Assembly: GCA_022841625.1 (NCBI GenBank)
Contig: JALHRD010000001.1
Coordinates: 124,001-188,000, forward strand
From: Xanthobacteraceae bacterium
Lineage (GTDB): Bacteria > Pseudomonadota > Alphaproteobacteria > Rhizobiales > Xanthobacteraceae
Length of the DNA stretch: 64,000 nucleotides
Direction: 5' to 3'
Within the stretch, counting starts at the first letter, position 1, and each line of letters begins with the position of its first letter. Under the pieces are notes generated by a model. It had not been told where the DNA came from, ran no database searches, and was given only the letters and a program-made list of their open reading frames with translations. The position numbers were made by a program, and so were the translations under genes. Positions 47,900-56,524 of the stretch are shown here, one piece after another.

Positions 47900-48376
47900 A
47901 TGCCGCTATACGAACACGTCTTCCTGTCGCGCCAAGATACCAGTGCGCAACAGGTCGAAGAACTGACCGCCCAATTCAAGGGCGTGATCGAGCAGCTGGG
48001 TGGCAAGGTCACCAAGGTCGAACAATGGGGCGTGAAATCCCTGTCCTACCGGCTGAGCAAAAACCGCAAGGCGCATTTTACATTGCTGAATGTCGACGCG
48101 CCGCCCGCCGCGCTCAACGAAGTCGAGCGACAGGAGCGATTGAGCGAAGACGTGGTGCGCTACCTGACCGTCCGTGTGGAAGAGCTGGAAGAAGGCCCGT
48201 CCGCAATGATGCGCAAGGTCGACCGCGACCGCGAGCGCGACGAACGCGGTGGCGGTTTCCGTGACCGTGGCGATCGCAGTGATCGTGGCGACCGTGGCGA
48301 CCGTGGCGACCGCGGCGGCCGGCGGGATCGCGATGCGCGCCCGCCGCGCGATGATGCCGATATTGTGGAGGCTTGA
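47900..48376 (+). CDS. rpsF: 30S ribosomal protein S6
   Basis: S6 binds 16S rRNA together with S18 in the small subunit platform. The core [32 protein letters not shown] and the [18 protein letters not shown] end are standard. After about residue 110 comes an extended tail of Asp-Arg-Gly repeats, ending [14 protein letters not shown]. It is encoded by tandem 9-base units at 48263-48316. ATG 47900 has a GAGGGAAGG site. The total is 158 residues. rpsR follows after 5 bases. Confidence 0.96.
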   Translation: MPLYEHVFLSRQDTSAQQVEELTAQFKGVIEQLGGKVTKVEQWGVKSLSYRLSKNRKAHFTLLNVDAPPAALNEVERQERLSEDVVRYLTVRVEELEEGPSAMMRKVDRDRERDERGGGFRDRGDRSDRGDRGDRGDRGGRRDRDARPPRDDADIVEA

Positions 48377-48381
48377 TCGTC

Positions 48382-48627
48382 ATGAGCTTTGCACCGACCC
48401 AAGCACGCCGTCCGTTTTTCCGCCGCCGCAAGACCTGTCCGTTCACCGGAGCCAATGCGCCGAAGATCGACTACAAGGATGTGCGGCTGTTGCAGCGTTA
48501 TGTTTCGGAGCGCGGCAAGATCGTACCGAGCCGGATCACGGCGGTTTCCGCCAAGAAGCAGCGCGAATTGGCTCGCGCCATCAAGCGCGCACGCTTCCTG
48601 GGACTGCTGCCTTACCTCATCCAATAG
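48382..48627 (+). CDS. rpsR: 30S ribosomal protein S18
   Basis: This 81-residue partner of S6 has the family core [28 protein letters not shown] and [20 protein letters not shown]. The start ATG 48382 has GGAGG upstream. It lies between rpsF and the DUF2232 gene, typical of Rhizobiales. Confidence 0.97.
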   Translation: MSFAPTQARRPFFRRRKTCPFTGANAPKIDYKDVRLLQRYVSERGKIVPSRITAVSAKKQRELARAIKRARFLGLLPYLIQ

Positions 48628-48766
48628 GTGGGCGCCGACAGCTTGGTGAATTAATCGTCGCCCGGATCGGGGGACGCGAGAGAGTACAAGGCCGCCGCGG
48701 ACACCGCGACAGCCAATGGTTGGGGCGGCAACGCCTCTAACCGCTGAGAATGCGGGACAGCTTGCG

Positions 48767-49732
48767 ATGATGCAGACCTTTCTTGTGGCACTGGGTGCGG
48801 CAGCAGCGGCGGCGCTGCTGCAAGCTTCTATTGTGTCGGGTGCTGCAATCGCCCTGGTTCTGATCCAGATTGCGCCGCTGCCGATTTTGATTGCCGCAAT
48901 CGGATGGAACCATTTGGCCGGCCTGCTGGCCGCCATTCTGGCAGCGCTCGGTCTCGGGCTGACGCTTGGCCCGCCGCTTTTGTTCGCGTTCTTTTTTGGA
49001 GTCGGACTGCCGGCATGGTGGCTCGGCTATCTCGCGCTGCTCGGTCGCCCGATCGCAACCAATGGAGCCGGCGGCGAAACCGAGTGGTATCCAGTCGGAC
49101 GCCTGGTGCAGTGGGCCGCAATCATAGCAACGCTTATCATCGCCGCTGCCATTCTCAATTTCGGCCTCAGCAAAGAAGCGGTCGAGGGCGAACTGCGCAA
49201 GGCGCTTGAGCGCATCGTGCGCTTGACCCAGGAACAGAAGAAAACCCCCGCAGAAGTGGATACGCGCGCCCTGGTCGATATGTTCGTCGCGGTCGTTCCG
49301 CTGGCAGCAGCGGTGTTTTTGACGATCTTCAACACATTCAATCTTTGGCTCGCGGCGCGGATCGTCAGCGTATCGGGCCGCCTGCGCCGGCCATGGCCCG
49401 ACCTGTCAGCGACGGAATTGCCAAACTTCACACCTGGGCTGTTGGCCGCGGCGATCGCCGGTTCATTCATTCCCAATCTACCGGGCCTGTTCGCTGGCCT
49501 GTTGGCGGCGAGTCTTTTCACCGCCTATGCGATGATTGGGTTTGCCGTACTGCACACCATTACGCGCGGCGTCAGCGGCCGCAGTTTCGTGCTCGCCGCC
49601 GCTTATGCGGTCGCACTCATCATGATCTGGCCGATCCTCGCACTGTCGATGCTCGGGCTTGCCGATGCCGCCTTCAAAATTCGCGCCCGCTTTGCCGCCC
49701 CCACCGCGGGTCCGCCCGCCACCCGAATCTAA
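48767..49732 (+). CDS. DUF2232 domain-containing membrane protein
   Basis: This polytopic membrane protein of about 320 residues has seven to eight hydrophobic segments. It resembles the DUF2232 family, commonly found between rpsR and rplI in Rhizobiales. Its biochemical role is not established. The central loop (about residues 150-190) is charged, [19 protein letters not shown], and faces one side between the membrane halves. ATG 48767 starts [10 protein letters not shown] like relatives; ATG 48716 is also in frame. Confidence 0.85.
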   Translation: MMQTFLVALGAAAAAALLQASIVSGAAIALVLIQIAPLPILIAAIGWNHLAGLLAAILAALGLGLTLGPPLLFAFFFGVGLPAWWLGYLALLGRPIATNGAGGETEWYPVGRLVQWAAIIATLIIAAAILNFGLSKEAVEGELRKALERIVRLTQEQKKTPAEVDTRALVDMFVAVVPLAAAVFLTIFNTFNLWLAARIVSVSGRLRRPWPDLSATELPNFTPGLLAAAIAGSFIPNLPGLFAGLLAASLFTAYAMIGFAVLHTITRGVSGRSFVLAAAYAVALIMIWPILALSMLGLADAAFKIRARFAAPTAGPPATRI

Positions 49733-49766
49733 TCACCGGCTTCAACCCGATAACAGGAGATCCACC

Positions 49767-50375
49767 ATGGAAGTCATTCTGCTCGAACGCGTCGCCAAGC
49801 TCGGCCAAATGGGTGAAGTCGTCCGCGTCAAGGACGGGTTTGCCCGTAACTTTCTGCTGCCGAAACGCAAGGCGCTGCGCGCCACCAAGGAGAACCGCGC
49901 GCGCTTCGAAACCATGAAGGCGGAGCTTGAGGCCCGTAACCTTGAACAACGCGGCGAGGCCGAGAAGATCGGCAAGACGCTCGACGGTCAAAGCTTCACG
50001 GTGCTGCGGCAAGCCTCCGAAACCGGACAGCTTTATGGCTCGGTGTCGCCGCGCGACATCGTCGCACTGGTGGTCGCCCAAGGCTTCCAGCTCGATCGCA
50101 GTCAGATCGCGCTCAGCGCCCCGATCAAAACCATCGGCATGCACAAGATTCCGATCGCATTGCATCCAGAGTTCGAGGTCGCAATTAAATTGGCGGTCGC
50201 GCGCAATGCCGACGAGGCGGCCCGTCTCGCACGCGGCGAAGACGTCACCGTCACCCGCAGCGACGAGCAGCAAGCCGCCGCCGAGGCGCTGGCCAATGCC
50301 GAGGCGTTCTTCGATCCGGAAGCCAAGGCAGCGCAACAAGCCCTGGCCGAGGCTCCCGACGCCGACAGCAAATAA
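49767..50375 (+). CDS. rplI: 50S ribosomal protein L9
   Basis: L9 is a two-domain 23S rRNA-binding protein with a long connecting helix. The start [32 protein letters not shown] (in part) is diagnostic, and the C-terminal domain has [14 protein letters not shown]. At 202 residues it is longer than the 150 of Escherichia coli because of an acidic alanine-rich tail, common in Rhizobiales. AGGAGA lies 8 bases before the ATG. Confidence 0.96.
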   Translation: MEVILLERVAKLGQMGEVVRVKDGFARNFLLPKRKALRATKENRARFETMKAELEARNLEQRGEAEKIGKTLDGQSFTVLRQASETGQLYGSVSPRDIVALVVAQGFQLDRSQIALSAPIKTIGMHKIPIALHPEFEVAIKLAVARNADEAARLARGEDVTVTRSDEQQAAAEALANAEAFFDPEAKAAQQALAEAPDADSK

Positions 50376-50378
50376 CGC

Positions 50379-50915
50379 TTACTCTTCGAACGGCTCAAGC
50401 CGAGGGACGGACGGAGACGATGCGGGACCTTCCCGTGGCGTCTCCGTCGACTCGACAATTGAGCCCCTGGCGAGCTGCTTGGCCTTCGCCGCCGGCGGCT
50501 GCACTTGTGGACGTTCTTGTGGACGTTCTTGTGGACGTTCTTGTGGACGTTCTTGCACCTGCTGCGGCGCCTTGGCCTTCTCTTTTTCCAGCGGTCCTTT
50601 GGATTCCAGCGGCCCTTTGGGGCGCTCTTTCGCGTCTTTCGCCGCTGCGCGCGGATCGACCGGGATATTTGCCAGAAACGCCGCCATTGCCGCCGCCTCT
50701 TGAGCGCCCGGCGTATAATGTTGGCGCAAGAAACCGGCGCTAGCGCGCTCGCGCTTGAGCTCCTGCGGCCGACGGTGGCAATTCGAGCAAGTATCGGCAA
50801 ATATCTGCGCTGGCGACTTGCCAGCATCGATGCTGCCCTGCGGCGCGGCCGAGCCCAGCATCAGCATGCTGAGCATCCCCACCACCACAGGCATCGAGCC
50901 CTGCGACCGCGACAA
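50379..50915 (-). CDS. c-type heme protein with QERP repeats
   Basis: This 178-residue exported protein has one heme-binding motif, CSNCH, at residues 43-47 behind a signal-like segment (about 8-24). A single cytochrome-c-like domain seems to end near residue 85. The rest is low-complexity, with lysine-proline stretches and about four QERP units (around residues 118-140) encoded by perfect 12-base repeats. The start is TTG 50915, supported by AAGGAG six bases upstream; ATG 50894 has no such site. It is convergent with rplI, 3 bases apart. The redox partner is unknown. Confidence 0.75.
   Translation of the reverse strand: MSRSQGSMPVVVGMLSMLMLGSAAPQGSIDAGKSPAQIFADTCSNCHRRPQELKRERASAGFLRQHYTPGAQEAAAMAAFLANIPVDPRAAAKDAKERPKGPLESKGPLEKEKAKAPQQVQERPQERPQERPQERPQVQPPAAKAKQLARGSIVESTETPREGPASSPSVPRLEPFEE
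50504..50551 (-). repeat. Four perfect 12-bp tandem repeats within the heme protein gene
   Basis: The unit CTTGTGGACGTT (plus strand) occurs four times in a row, encoding the QERP tract. The units are identical, so copy number could change by slippage without shifting the frame. Confidence 0.9.
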
Positions 50916-51228
50916 AACGATCTCCTTAGCTGACGGCGGACACCGTAATGCTTGCCGCCCCCGATCCCGGGCTTATTCGCCAAACTGCCGCGCGACCGGC
51001 GCTAAAGCAACAGCACCACACATCACAATGCCGCCACCGGCGGATTTCGTACTTATATACTGGTCCCGGCCGAAGCCAGCTCCGGAAATACGGCTAATCT
51101 TCAGCGCGGCTAGTCCTCAATGCCGCCTGTCGTCCCGCCGTTGCCGGTGGACGGAAAATATGTCGCAGGCAAGGCGGAGCCAATATCCGCTATGCTGTGG
51201 ATGACGTGCAAAACTGCCAATCAAGAGA
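50916..51228. other. Divergent intergenic region heme protein / methyltransferase
   Basis: About 313 bases hold the AAGGAG site of the TTG-started heme protein and presumably two divergent promoters. A TATACT hexamer at 51056-51061 lacks a good -35 at the right distance. Nothing else could be supported. Confidence 0.35.
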
Positions 51229-52491
51229 ATGCCGATGGAACGGCTTCTTCGGTGGGCATTGGGTCAGTTTATTCGCGCCGGTAATCTGCGGGTCACGACC
51301 GCGGGCGGAACGGCGTTTACCTTTGGCGACGGCGCCGGCACGCCGGTTGCAATTCGTTTCACCACCGGCGCCGCCCAATATGGCGTGCTGCTCGATCCCG
51401 AATTGCGGTTTGGCGAAGCCTATGTCGACGGCACGCTGATCGTCGAACAGGGCACGATCGCCGATGTGCTGTCGGTGGTGTTTGCCCAACGGCGCGACGG
51501 CTTGCCGCCCATTTGGGCGCGACCGCAATGGCTGTTGCGCTATCTTTATCGCCGCATGCTGCAATTCAATCGGCCGCGGCGCGCGCGCCGCAATGTCGCG
51601 CATCACTATGATCTCGATGGTCAGCTTTATGCGCTGTTCCTCGATGCCGATCGGCAATACAGCTGCGGCTATTTTGAAACCCCCGGCCAGACGCTCGACG
51701 ACGCTCAACTCGCCAAAAAGCGGCATCTCGCGGCCAAACTCCTGGTCGATCGCCAACACCGCGTGCTCGACATCGGCTGTGGCTGGGGCGGGCTTGCGAT
51801 TTATCTCGCCGAAAACTGCGATGCCCGCGTGACCGGCGTCACGCTCTCGGCCGAGCAGCATGCCTATGCCTGGGCGCGCGCCTCGGAACACCCGCGCGCC
51901 GAAGCCATCGAAGTCCGCCTGCAGGACTACCGCGATGTGCCGGAGCGTTTCGACCGCATCGTATCGGTCGGCATGTTTGAGCATGTTGGCGTCGGCTTTT
52001 ACGACACGTTCTTCCGCAAATGCGCAGCAATGCTCGACGACAATGGCATCATGCTGCTGCACTCAATCGGCCGTTCCGAGGGACCGAATGTCACAAATCC
52101 CTGGATCGCCAAGTATATTTTCCCGGGCGGCTATATTCCGGCGTTGTCCGAAGTGCTGCCGGCTGTGGAAAAGGCCGGATTATTGGTGACCGACATCGAA
52201 ATTCTACGCCTGCACTACGCGGAAACCATCAAGGCCTGGCGCGAGCGCTTTTTGGCGCATCGCGACACCGTCGAACGCATTTACGACGCGCGCTTTGCAC
52301 GCATGTGGGAATTCTATCTGGCGGCGGCGGAGATGGCGTTCCGCGAACAGGCCCTGATGGTGTTTCAAGTCCAATTGACCAAGCGGCAGGGGGTTGTCCC
52401 CATGACCCGCGACTATATCCTGTGGGAGTCGCAGCGGCTGCGTGCGCGTGAAGGTCGTCAACGGCCGCCATTGCGTCTTGCGGGTGAGTGA
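51229..52491 (+). CDS. Cyclopropane-fatty-acyl-phospholipid synthase-like methyltransferase
   Basis: This 420-residue SAM-dependent enzyme of the CFA synthase family adds a methylene group across double bonds of membrane lipids. It has the N-terminal lipid-binding domain, the HHYDLDGQLYALFLD and YSCGYF motifs preceding the catalytic domain, the SAM loop LDIGCGWGGLAIYLAE at about residues 181-196, and VGMFEHVG with the bicarbonate-region glutamate. ATG 51229 follows an AAGAGA site; ATG 51235 is also possible. Related family members make other modified fatty acids, so the exact product is not certain. It is upstream of dnaB. Confidence 0.88.
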   Translation: MPMERLLRWALGQFIRAGNLRVTTAGGTAFTFGDGAGTPVAIRFTTGAAQYGVLLDPELRFGEAYVDGTLIVEQGTIADVLSVVFAQRRDGLPPIWARPQWLLRYLYRRMLQFNRPRRARRNVAHHYDLDGQLYALFLDADRQYSCGYFETPGQTLDDAQLAKKRHLAAKLLVDRQHRVLDIGCGWGGLAIYLAENCDARVTGVTLSAEQHAYAWARASEHPRAEAIEVRLQDYRDVPERFDRIVSVGMFEHVGVGFYDTFFRKCAAMLDDNGIMLLHSIGRSEGPNVTNPWIAKYIFPGGYIPALSEVLPAVEKAGLLVTDIEILRLHYAETIKAWRERFLAHRDTVERIYDARFARMWEFYLAAAEMAFREQALMVFQVQLTKRQGVVPMTRDYILWESQRLRAREGRQRPPLRLAGE

Positions 52492-52698
52492 TTCCTCCAT
52501 CCTCCACCAAATGCACTGCGTCAAGCATCCCGTGCCGGCACGCACTATCGCTCTTGATTGCGGGGACAGTTGCACATGGCGCTTCCTTTGTGAGACCACT
52601 CCTGCACTAATGAGAAATGAACTGTCGTTACCCCCCGTAGGCGTCGCCGGTGAGTCCCGTGCCTAGAAAATGTCAAAATACGAGCACACGCAAAGTCC

Positions 52699-54198
52699 AT
52701 GGCTCTCGAATCAGTTGCACGCAAGCGGGTGGAGGAGCCTGCCGCGCCATACCGCGTTGCTCCGCACAATGTCGAAGCGGAACAATCGCTTTTGGGCGCC
52801 ATTCTCGTTAATAACGAAGCGCTTTATCGCGTCTCCGATTTTCTTGAGCCGGAACATTTTTTCGAACCCGTCCATCAGCAGATCTTCGATATCGCACGCA
52901 GCCTGATCCGCACCGGCAAATTGGCTTCGCCGATTACGCTCAAGAGCTTCCTGCCCGCCGATGTCGACATTGCCGGCTTGCCGGTTCCACAATATCTCGC
53001 CCGCCTCGCGGCCGAAGCGACCACGGTCATCAACGCCGCCGACTATGGCCGCACGGTCTACGATCTCGCGGTACGGCGCGAATTGATCCGGATCGGCGAG
53101 GACATGGTGATCGGCGCGTTCGACGCGCCGGTCGATTTTGCGCCACGCGATCAGATCGAGGAAGCCGAGCGCCGGCTGTACGACCTGGCCGAGGTCGGCC
53201 GTTATGGCGGCGGCTTCCAGAAATTCGAATCCGCCCTGACCACCGCGATCGACATGGCGGCGCGCGCCTACCAGCGCGACGGCAAATTGTCCGGCCTGGC
53301 GTCGGGCTTGCGCGACCTCGACAGCAAAATGGGCGGGCTGCAATCGTCCGATCTGATCATTCTGGCCGGCCGTCCCGGCATGGGTAAGACCGCGCTTGCC
53401 ACCAACATCGCCTACAATGTCGCACGTGCCTGGCGCGGCGAGGTTCATGCCGACGGCCACATCAATACCGTCAATGGCGGCATTGTCGCATTCTTCTCGT
53501 TGGAAATGTCGGCCGAGCAGCTCGCCACCCGTATCATCGCCGAGCAGAGCGGCATTTCGTCGAGCACGATCCGGCGTGGCGGCATCAACGAGCGCGATTT
53601 CGAGAAGATTAAGGACGTCGCGGTTGAGTTGCAGCACCTGCCGCTGTTCATCGACGAGACCGGCGGCTTGACGGTGGCGCAGTTGGCCGCGCGCGCGCGC
53701 CGCCTTAAACGCCAGAAGGGCATGGACCTGCTGGTCATCGACTATATCCAACTGCTGCAGGGGTCCTCACGCCGTTCTCAGGAGAACCGCGTGCAGGAGG
53801 TGACCGAAATCACCACCAATCTGAAGGCGCTGGCCAAAGAGCTCAATGTGCCGATTTTGGCGTTGTCGCAATTGTCGCGGCAAGTCGAGAACCGCGACGA
53901 TAAACGCCCACAACTCTCCGACCTGCGTGAATCCGGCTCGATCGAGCAGGACGCCGACGTGGTGATGTTCGTGTTCCGCGAGGAATATTACCTCAGCAAT
54001 AAGGAGCCGCGGCCCGGCAGCGACGAGCATCTCAAATGGCAGACCGAGATGGCGGCGGTGTTCGGCAAGGCCGAAATCATCATCGGCAAGCAGCGTCACG
54101 GCCCGACCGGCACCGTCAATGTGCACTTCGACGCCGCCGTCACGCGCTTCGACAACCTCGCGCACGAAGATCTGACGCAGACGCAGCCGCAATATTAA
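52699..54198 (+). CDS. dnaB: Replicative DNA helicase
   Basis: DnaB unwinds DNA at the fork. The 499-residue protein has the N-terminal domain (PHNVEAEQSLLGAILVNNEAL) and a RecA-like ATPase with Walker A GRPGMGKTALA, Walker B LLVIDYIQLL and the ESGSIEQDADVVMF block. Its ATG 52699 lies 207 bases behind the methyltransferase gene. No intein is present. Confidence 0.97.
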   Translation: MALESVARKRVEEPAAPYRVAPHNVEAEQSLLGAILVNNEALYRVSDFLEPEHFFEPVHQQIFDIARSLIRTGKLASPITLKSFLPADVDIAGLPVPQYLARLAAEATTVINAADYGRTVYDLAVRRELIRIGEDMVIGAFDAPVDFAPRDQIEEAERRLYDLAEVGRYGGGFQKFESALTTAIDMAARAYQRDGKLSGLASGLRDLDSKMGGLQSSDLIILAGRPGMGKTALATNIAYNVARAWRGEVHADGHINTVNGGIVAFFSLEMSAEQLATRIIAEQSGISSSTIRRGGINERDFEKIKDVAVELQHLPLFIDETGGLTVAQLAARARRLKRQKGMDLLVIDYIQLLQGSSRRSQENRVQEVTEITTNLKALAKELNVPILALSQLSRQVENRDDKRPQLSDLRESGSIEQDADVVMFVFREEYYLSNKEPRPGSDEHLKWQTEMAAVFGKAEIIIGKQRHGPTGTVNVHFDAAVTRFDNLAHEDLTQTQPQY

Positions 54199-54204
54199 GA
54201 ACCG

Positions 54205-54966
54205 CTACAGCTCCCGCCGCAGCAGCCGGTCGAGCGAATACGGCCCGCCGCCGCGCAGCGCGATGGCGAGGAAGATCGCGCCCCACATCAGCGGGAACTC
54301 CCAACCGCCGCGCGGGTTGCTCCAGCCATAGCCGTTGGCAAAATGCGCCACGAAGGTGATGATGAAAAACTGCACCGCGATCATTGGCGCAACCAAACGC
54401 GTGAACAGGCCGAGCATGATCATGATCGCGCCGCCGGTTTCGAGAAAAAATACCGTGTAAGCCAGCGGCAATGCCGGTTCCAGCCCGCGCCCTGCCAAGC
54501 TACCGGCGGCAAATTTGGTGATGTCCACATTCATATACTTGTTGGCGCCATGCACCAGCAGGGTTCCGCCAACCGCAATCCGGATCAACGGCCAGGACAG
54601 ATCGCGCACCCAGGCATAGAACGGCTCAAGACTGCCGATGATGAGCGTCGGTTCGCCCGGCGGCGTTTCCGGATAGGGCGACGGGCTGGTGCTGCGATTG
54701 ACCACAATCAGGCCGAGCAGCAGCACCGCCAGCGATCCCCACATCGCCAGCGGCATATAAGGGTAGAACGCCGTCAGCTTCGCCGCCGCCTGCGGCTGCA
54801 AGCAGATGTCGGCGGTCCACAACAAGCATTGCATCGCATGGGTTAGCGCGGGCTTCGGTCCCAGCAGGCGGATGAGTTCGTTGTAGTAGACCGCCCACCA
54901 ACCCAGGCTCAGAATGACCGCTAAGATCGCAAGAAGAACCAGCGTCCGTCCAAGATTGCGTGCCAT
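54205..54966 (-). CDS. DoxX family membrane protein
   Basis: This 253-residue inner-membrane protein has two N-terminal helices (about 10-31 and 72-92), a loop, and a four-helix DoxX domain (about 118-250). The DoxX part contains WPLIRIAVGGTLLVHGANKY, ETGGAIMIMLGLFTRLVAP and ITFVAHFANGYGW. The family is loosely associated with quinone or thiosulfate oxidation but is generally uncharacterised. It is convergent with dnaB, 6 bases apart, and divergent from alr. Confidence 0.87.
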   Translation of the reverse strand: MARNLGRTLVLLAILAVILSLGWWAVYYNELIRLLGPKPALTHAMQCLLWTADICLQPQAAAKLTAFYPYMPLAMWGSLAVLLLGLIVVNRSTSPSPYPETPPGEPTLIIGSLEPFYAWVRDLSWPLIRIAVGGTLLVHGANKYMNVDITKFAAGSLAGRGLEPALPLAYTVFFLETGGAIMIMLGLFTRLVAPMIAVQFFIITFVAHFANGYGWSNPRGGWEFPLMWGAIFLAIALRGGGPYSLDRLLRREL

Positions 54967-55150
54967 TGGCTTTGCCTCCCCTGACCTGCTCCGTTTTAAT
55001 AATTAGGGTGTTCATGTGGTGTTTCGGTGTCAAGGTTGAAAAATTTGCGGCGCCTCGATGACGCCTTGGTTGCGTGCCATAATTGATCATTCGGCATGAC
55101 GTAATCGGTTACCGGTACCGCGTGCTTTGTATGTAAGCGTAATTTCGACC

Positions 55151-56317
55151 ATGACCCTGCAAGAGCCGACCCTGCAACCCGCTATGATATCCGCTGACGA
55201 GGCGGAGGCTGGCGGCGTGCTGACCATCGATCTTGCGGCCATCGCCGCCAATTGGAAGCGACTCAGTGGCATGACCGTACCGGTCGAATGCGCCGCGGTC
55301 GTCAAGGCGGACGCCTATGGTTGCGGAATCGAACGGGTCGTCGCGGCGCTCAAGAAAGCCGGCTGCCAGACCTTTTTTGTCGCCGATGTCCCGGAGGGCC
55401 GGCGCGTGCGCGCGGTGGCTCCGGATGCGGTCATTTATGTCCTCAATGGATTGATGCCGGGAACCGCCGGCGCCTTTGCCGACGCCAATCTCCGCCCGGT
55501 CATCAACAGCCCGACCGAGCTTGCGGAGTGGGATGCGTTTGTCGCCGCCAATAATTGGCGCGCCGGCGCGGCATTGCATATCGACACCGGCATGAACCGG
55601 CTTGGCCTCACGCCCGAAGAAGCGGTCGCGATTGCGCCGCGCGTACAGGCGGTGGGCCATGGCTTCAAATTGATCATGACGCACCTGGCTTGCGCCGATA
55701 CGCCCGACCATCCGATGAACGACCGCCAGATGCGGCTGTTTCGCGAACTCAGGATTCTGTTTCGCGGCGTGCCGTCGTCGCTGGCCAATTCGGCCGGGAT
55801 CTTTCTCGGCGGCACCGCGCATTGCGACCTGGTGCGGCCCGGCATTGCGCTATTCGGCGGCAATCCGGTCGCCGGCCAGAAAAATCCCATGCGTCCGGTG
55901 GTGGAGCTGCAAGGCCGGATCGCCCAAACCCGCGCGGTCAACAAAGGCGACAGCGTCGGCTACGGCGCCTGCTGGATTGCCGCGCGCCCGAGCCGGCTGG
56001 CCATCGTGACCGTCGGCTATGGCGACGGCTATCCGCGCGCCGCCGCCGCCAACAAGGCCAATGGGACCAAATCCGCAAAACCGTCTTCGAATGCGATTGT
56101 TGCCGGCAAGCTGTGCCCGGTGGTCGGGCGCATCTCAATGGATCTGCTGGCGGTCGATGTCACCGATCTGCCGCCTGGCGCGGCCCGGCGCGGCGACGTC
56201 GCCACCCTGATCGGCGGCGCGATCGGCATTGACGATCTCGCCACCGCCGCCGGCACCATCAGCTACGAAATCCTGACCAATCTCGGCCGGCGCTATCATC
56301 GCCTCTACCGCGATTGA
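55151..56317 (+). CDS. alr: Alanine racemase
   Basis: Alr interconverts L- and D-alanine for peptidoglycan. The PLP lysine lies in AAVVKADAYGCG at about residue 52 and the second catalytic base in DSVGYGACW at about residue 271. RISMDLLAVDV near the C terminus is typical. I use ATG 55151 (388 residues); a TTG 24 bases earlier is in frame. A palindromic repeat separates it from radA. Confidence 0.95.
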   Translation: MTLQEPTLQPAMISADEAEAGGVLTIDLAAIAANWKRLSGMTVPVECAAVVKADAYGCGIERVVAALKKAGCQTFFVADVPEGRRVRAVAPDAVIYVLNGLMPGTAGAFADANLRPVINSPTELAEWDAFVAANNWRAGAALHIDTGMNRLGLTPEEAVAIAPRVQAVGHGFKLIMTHLACADTPDHPMNDRQMRLFRELRILFRGVPSSLANSAGIFLGGTAHCDLVRPGIALFGGNPVAGQKNPMRPVVELQGRIAQTRAVNKGDSVGYGACWIAARPSRLAIVTVGYGDGYPRAAAANKANGTKSAKPSSNAIVAGKLCPVVGRISMDLLAVDVTDLPPGAARRGDVATLIGGAIGIDDLATAAGTISYEILTNLGRRYHRLYRD

Positions 56318-56350
56318 GCATGCTAAGCTGGGATGATTCCCAGTTTTCAA

Positions 56351-56457
56351 GGGTGGGCAAAGGCGCGCAGCGCCGTGCCCACCGAGGATATCGCGATGCT
56401 CGCGCTCATGGTGGGCACGCTCCGCCCCGCTGACGCGGGGCTGCGCTTTGCCCACCC
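56351..56457. repeat. Nested palindromic intergenic element between alr and radA
   Basis: The outer arms GGGTGGGCAAAG (56351-56362) and CTTTGCCCACCC (56446-56457) are perfect reverse complements. Inside lie CGTGCCCACC (56374-56383) and GGTGGGCACG (56410-56419), also perfect. Two small hairpins occupy the halves: GGCGC-GCA-GCGCC and GCCCCGC-TGAC-GCGGGGC. This looks like a REP- or MITE-type element; similar GGTGGGCAAAG palindromes are, as I recall, widespread in Bradyrhizobium. Confidence 0.8.
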
Positions 56458-56524
56458 TACATGCCGCCAAGCGATGGTAGACTTGATTCAAACCCAACCG
56501 GCTCGAACTCTCGGAAAACACACA

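Noticed and set aside
50504-50551. CRISPR-like repeat array
   Set aside because: The units are only 12 bases, contiguous without spacers, and in frame inside a coding gene.
52492-52698. Insertion-sequence remnant upstream of dnaB
   Set aside because: Odd base composition and a short antisense frame raised suspicion, but no transposase fragment, terminal repeats or target duplication could be shown.
56333-56524. N-terminal extension of RadA
   Set aside because: It is mostly encoded by the alr-radA palindromic element and does not resemble the family; TTG 56525 gives the normal RadA start.
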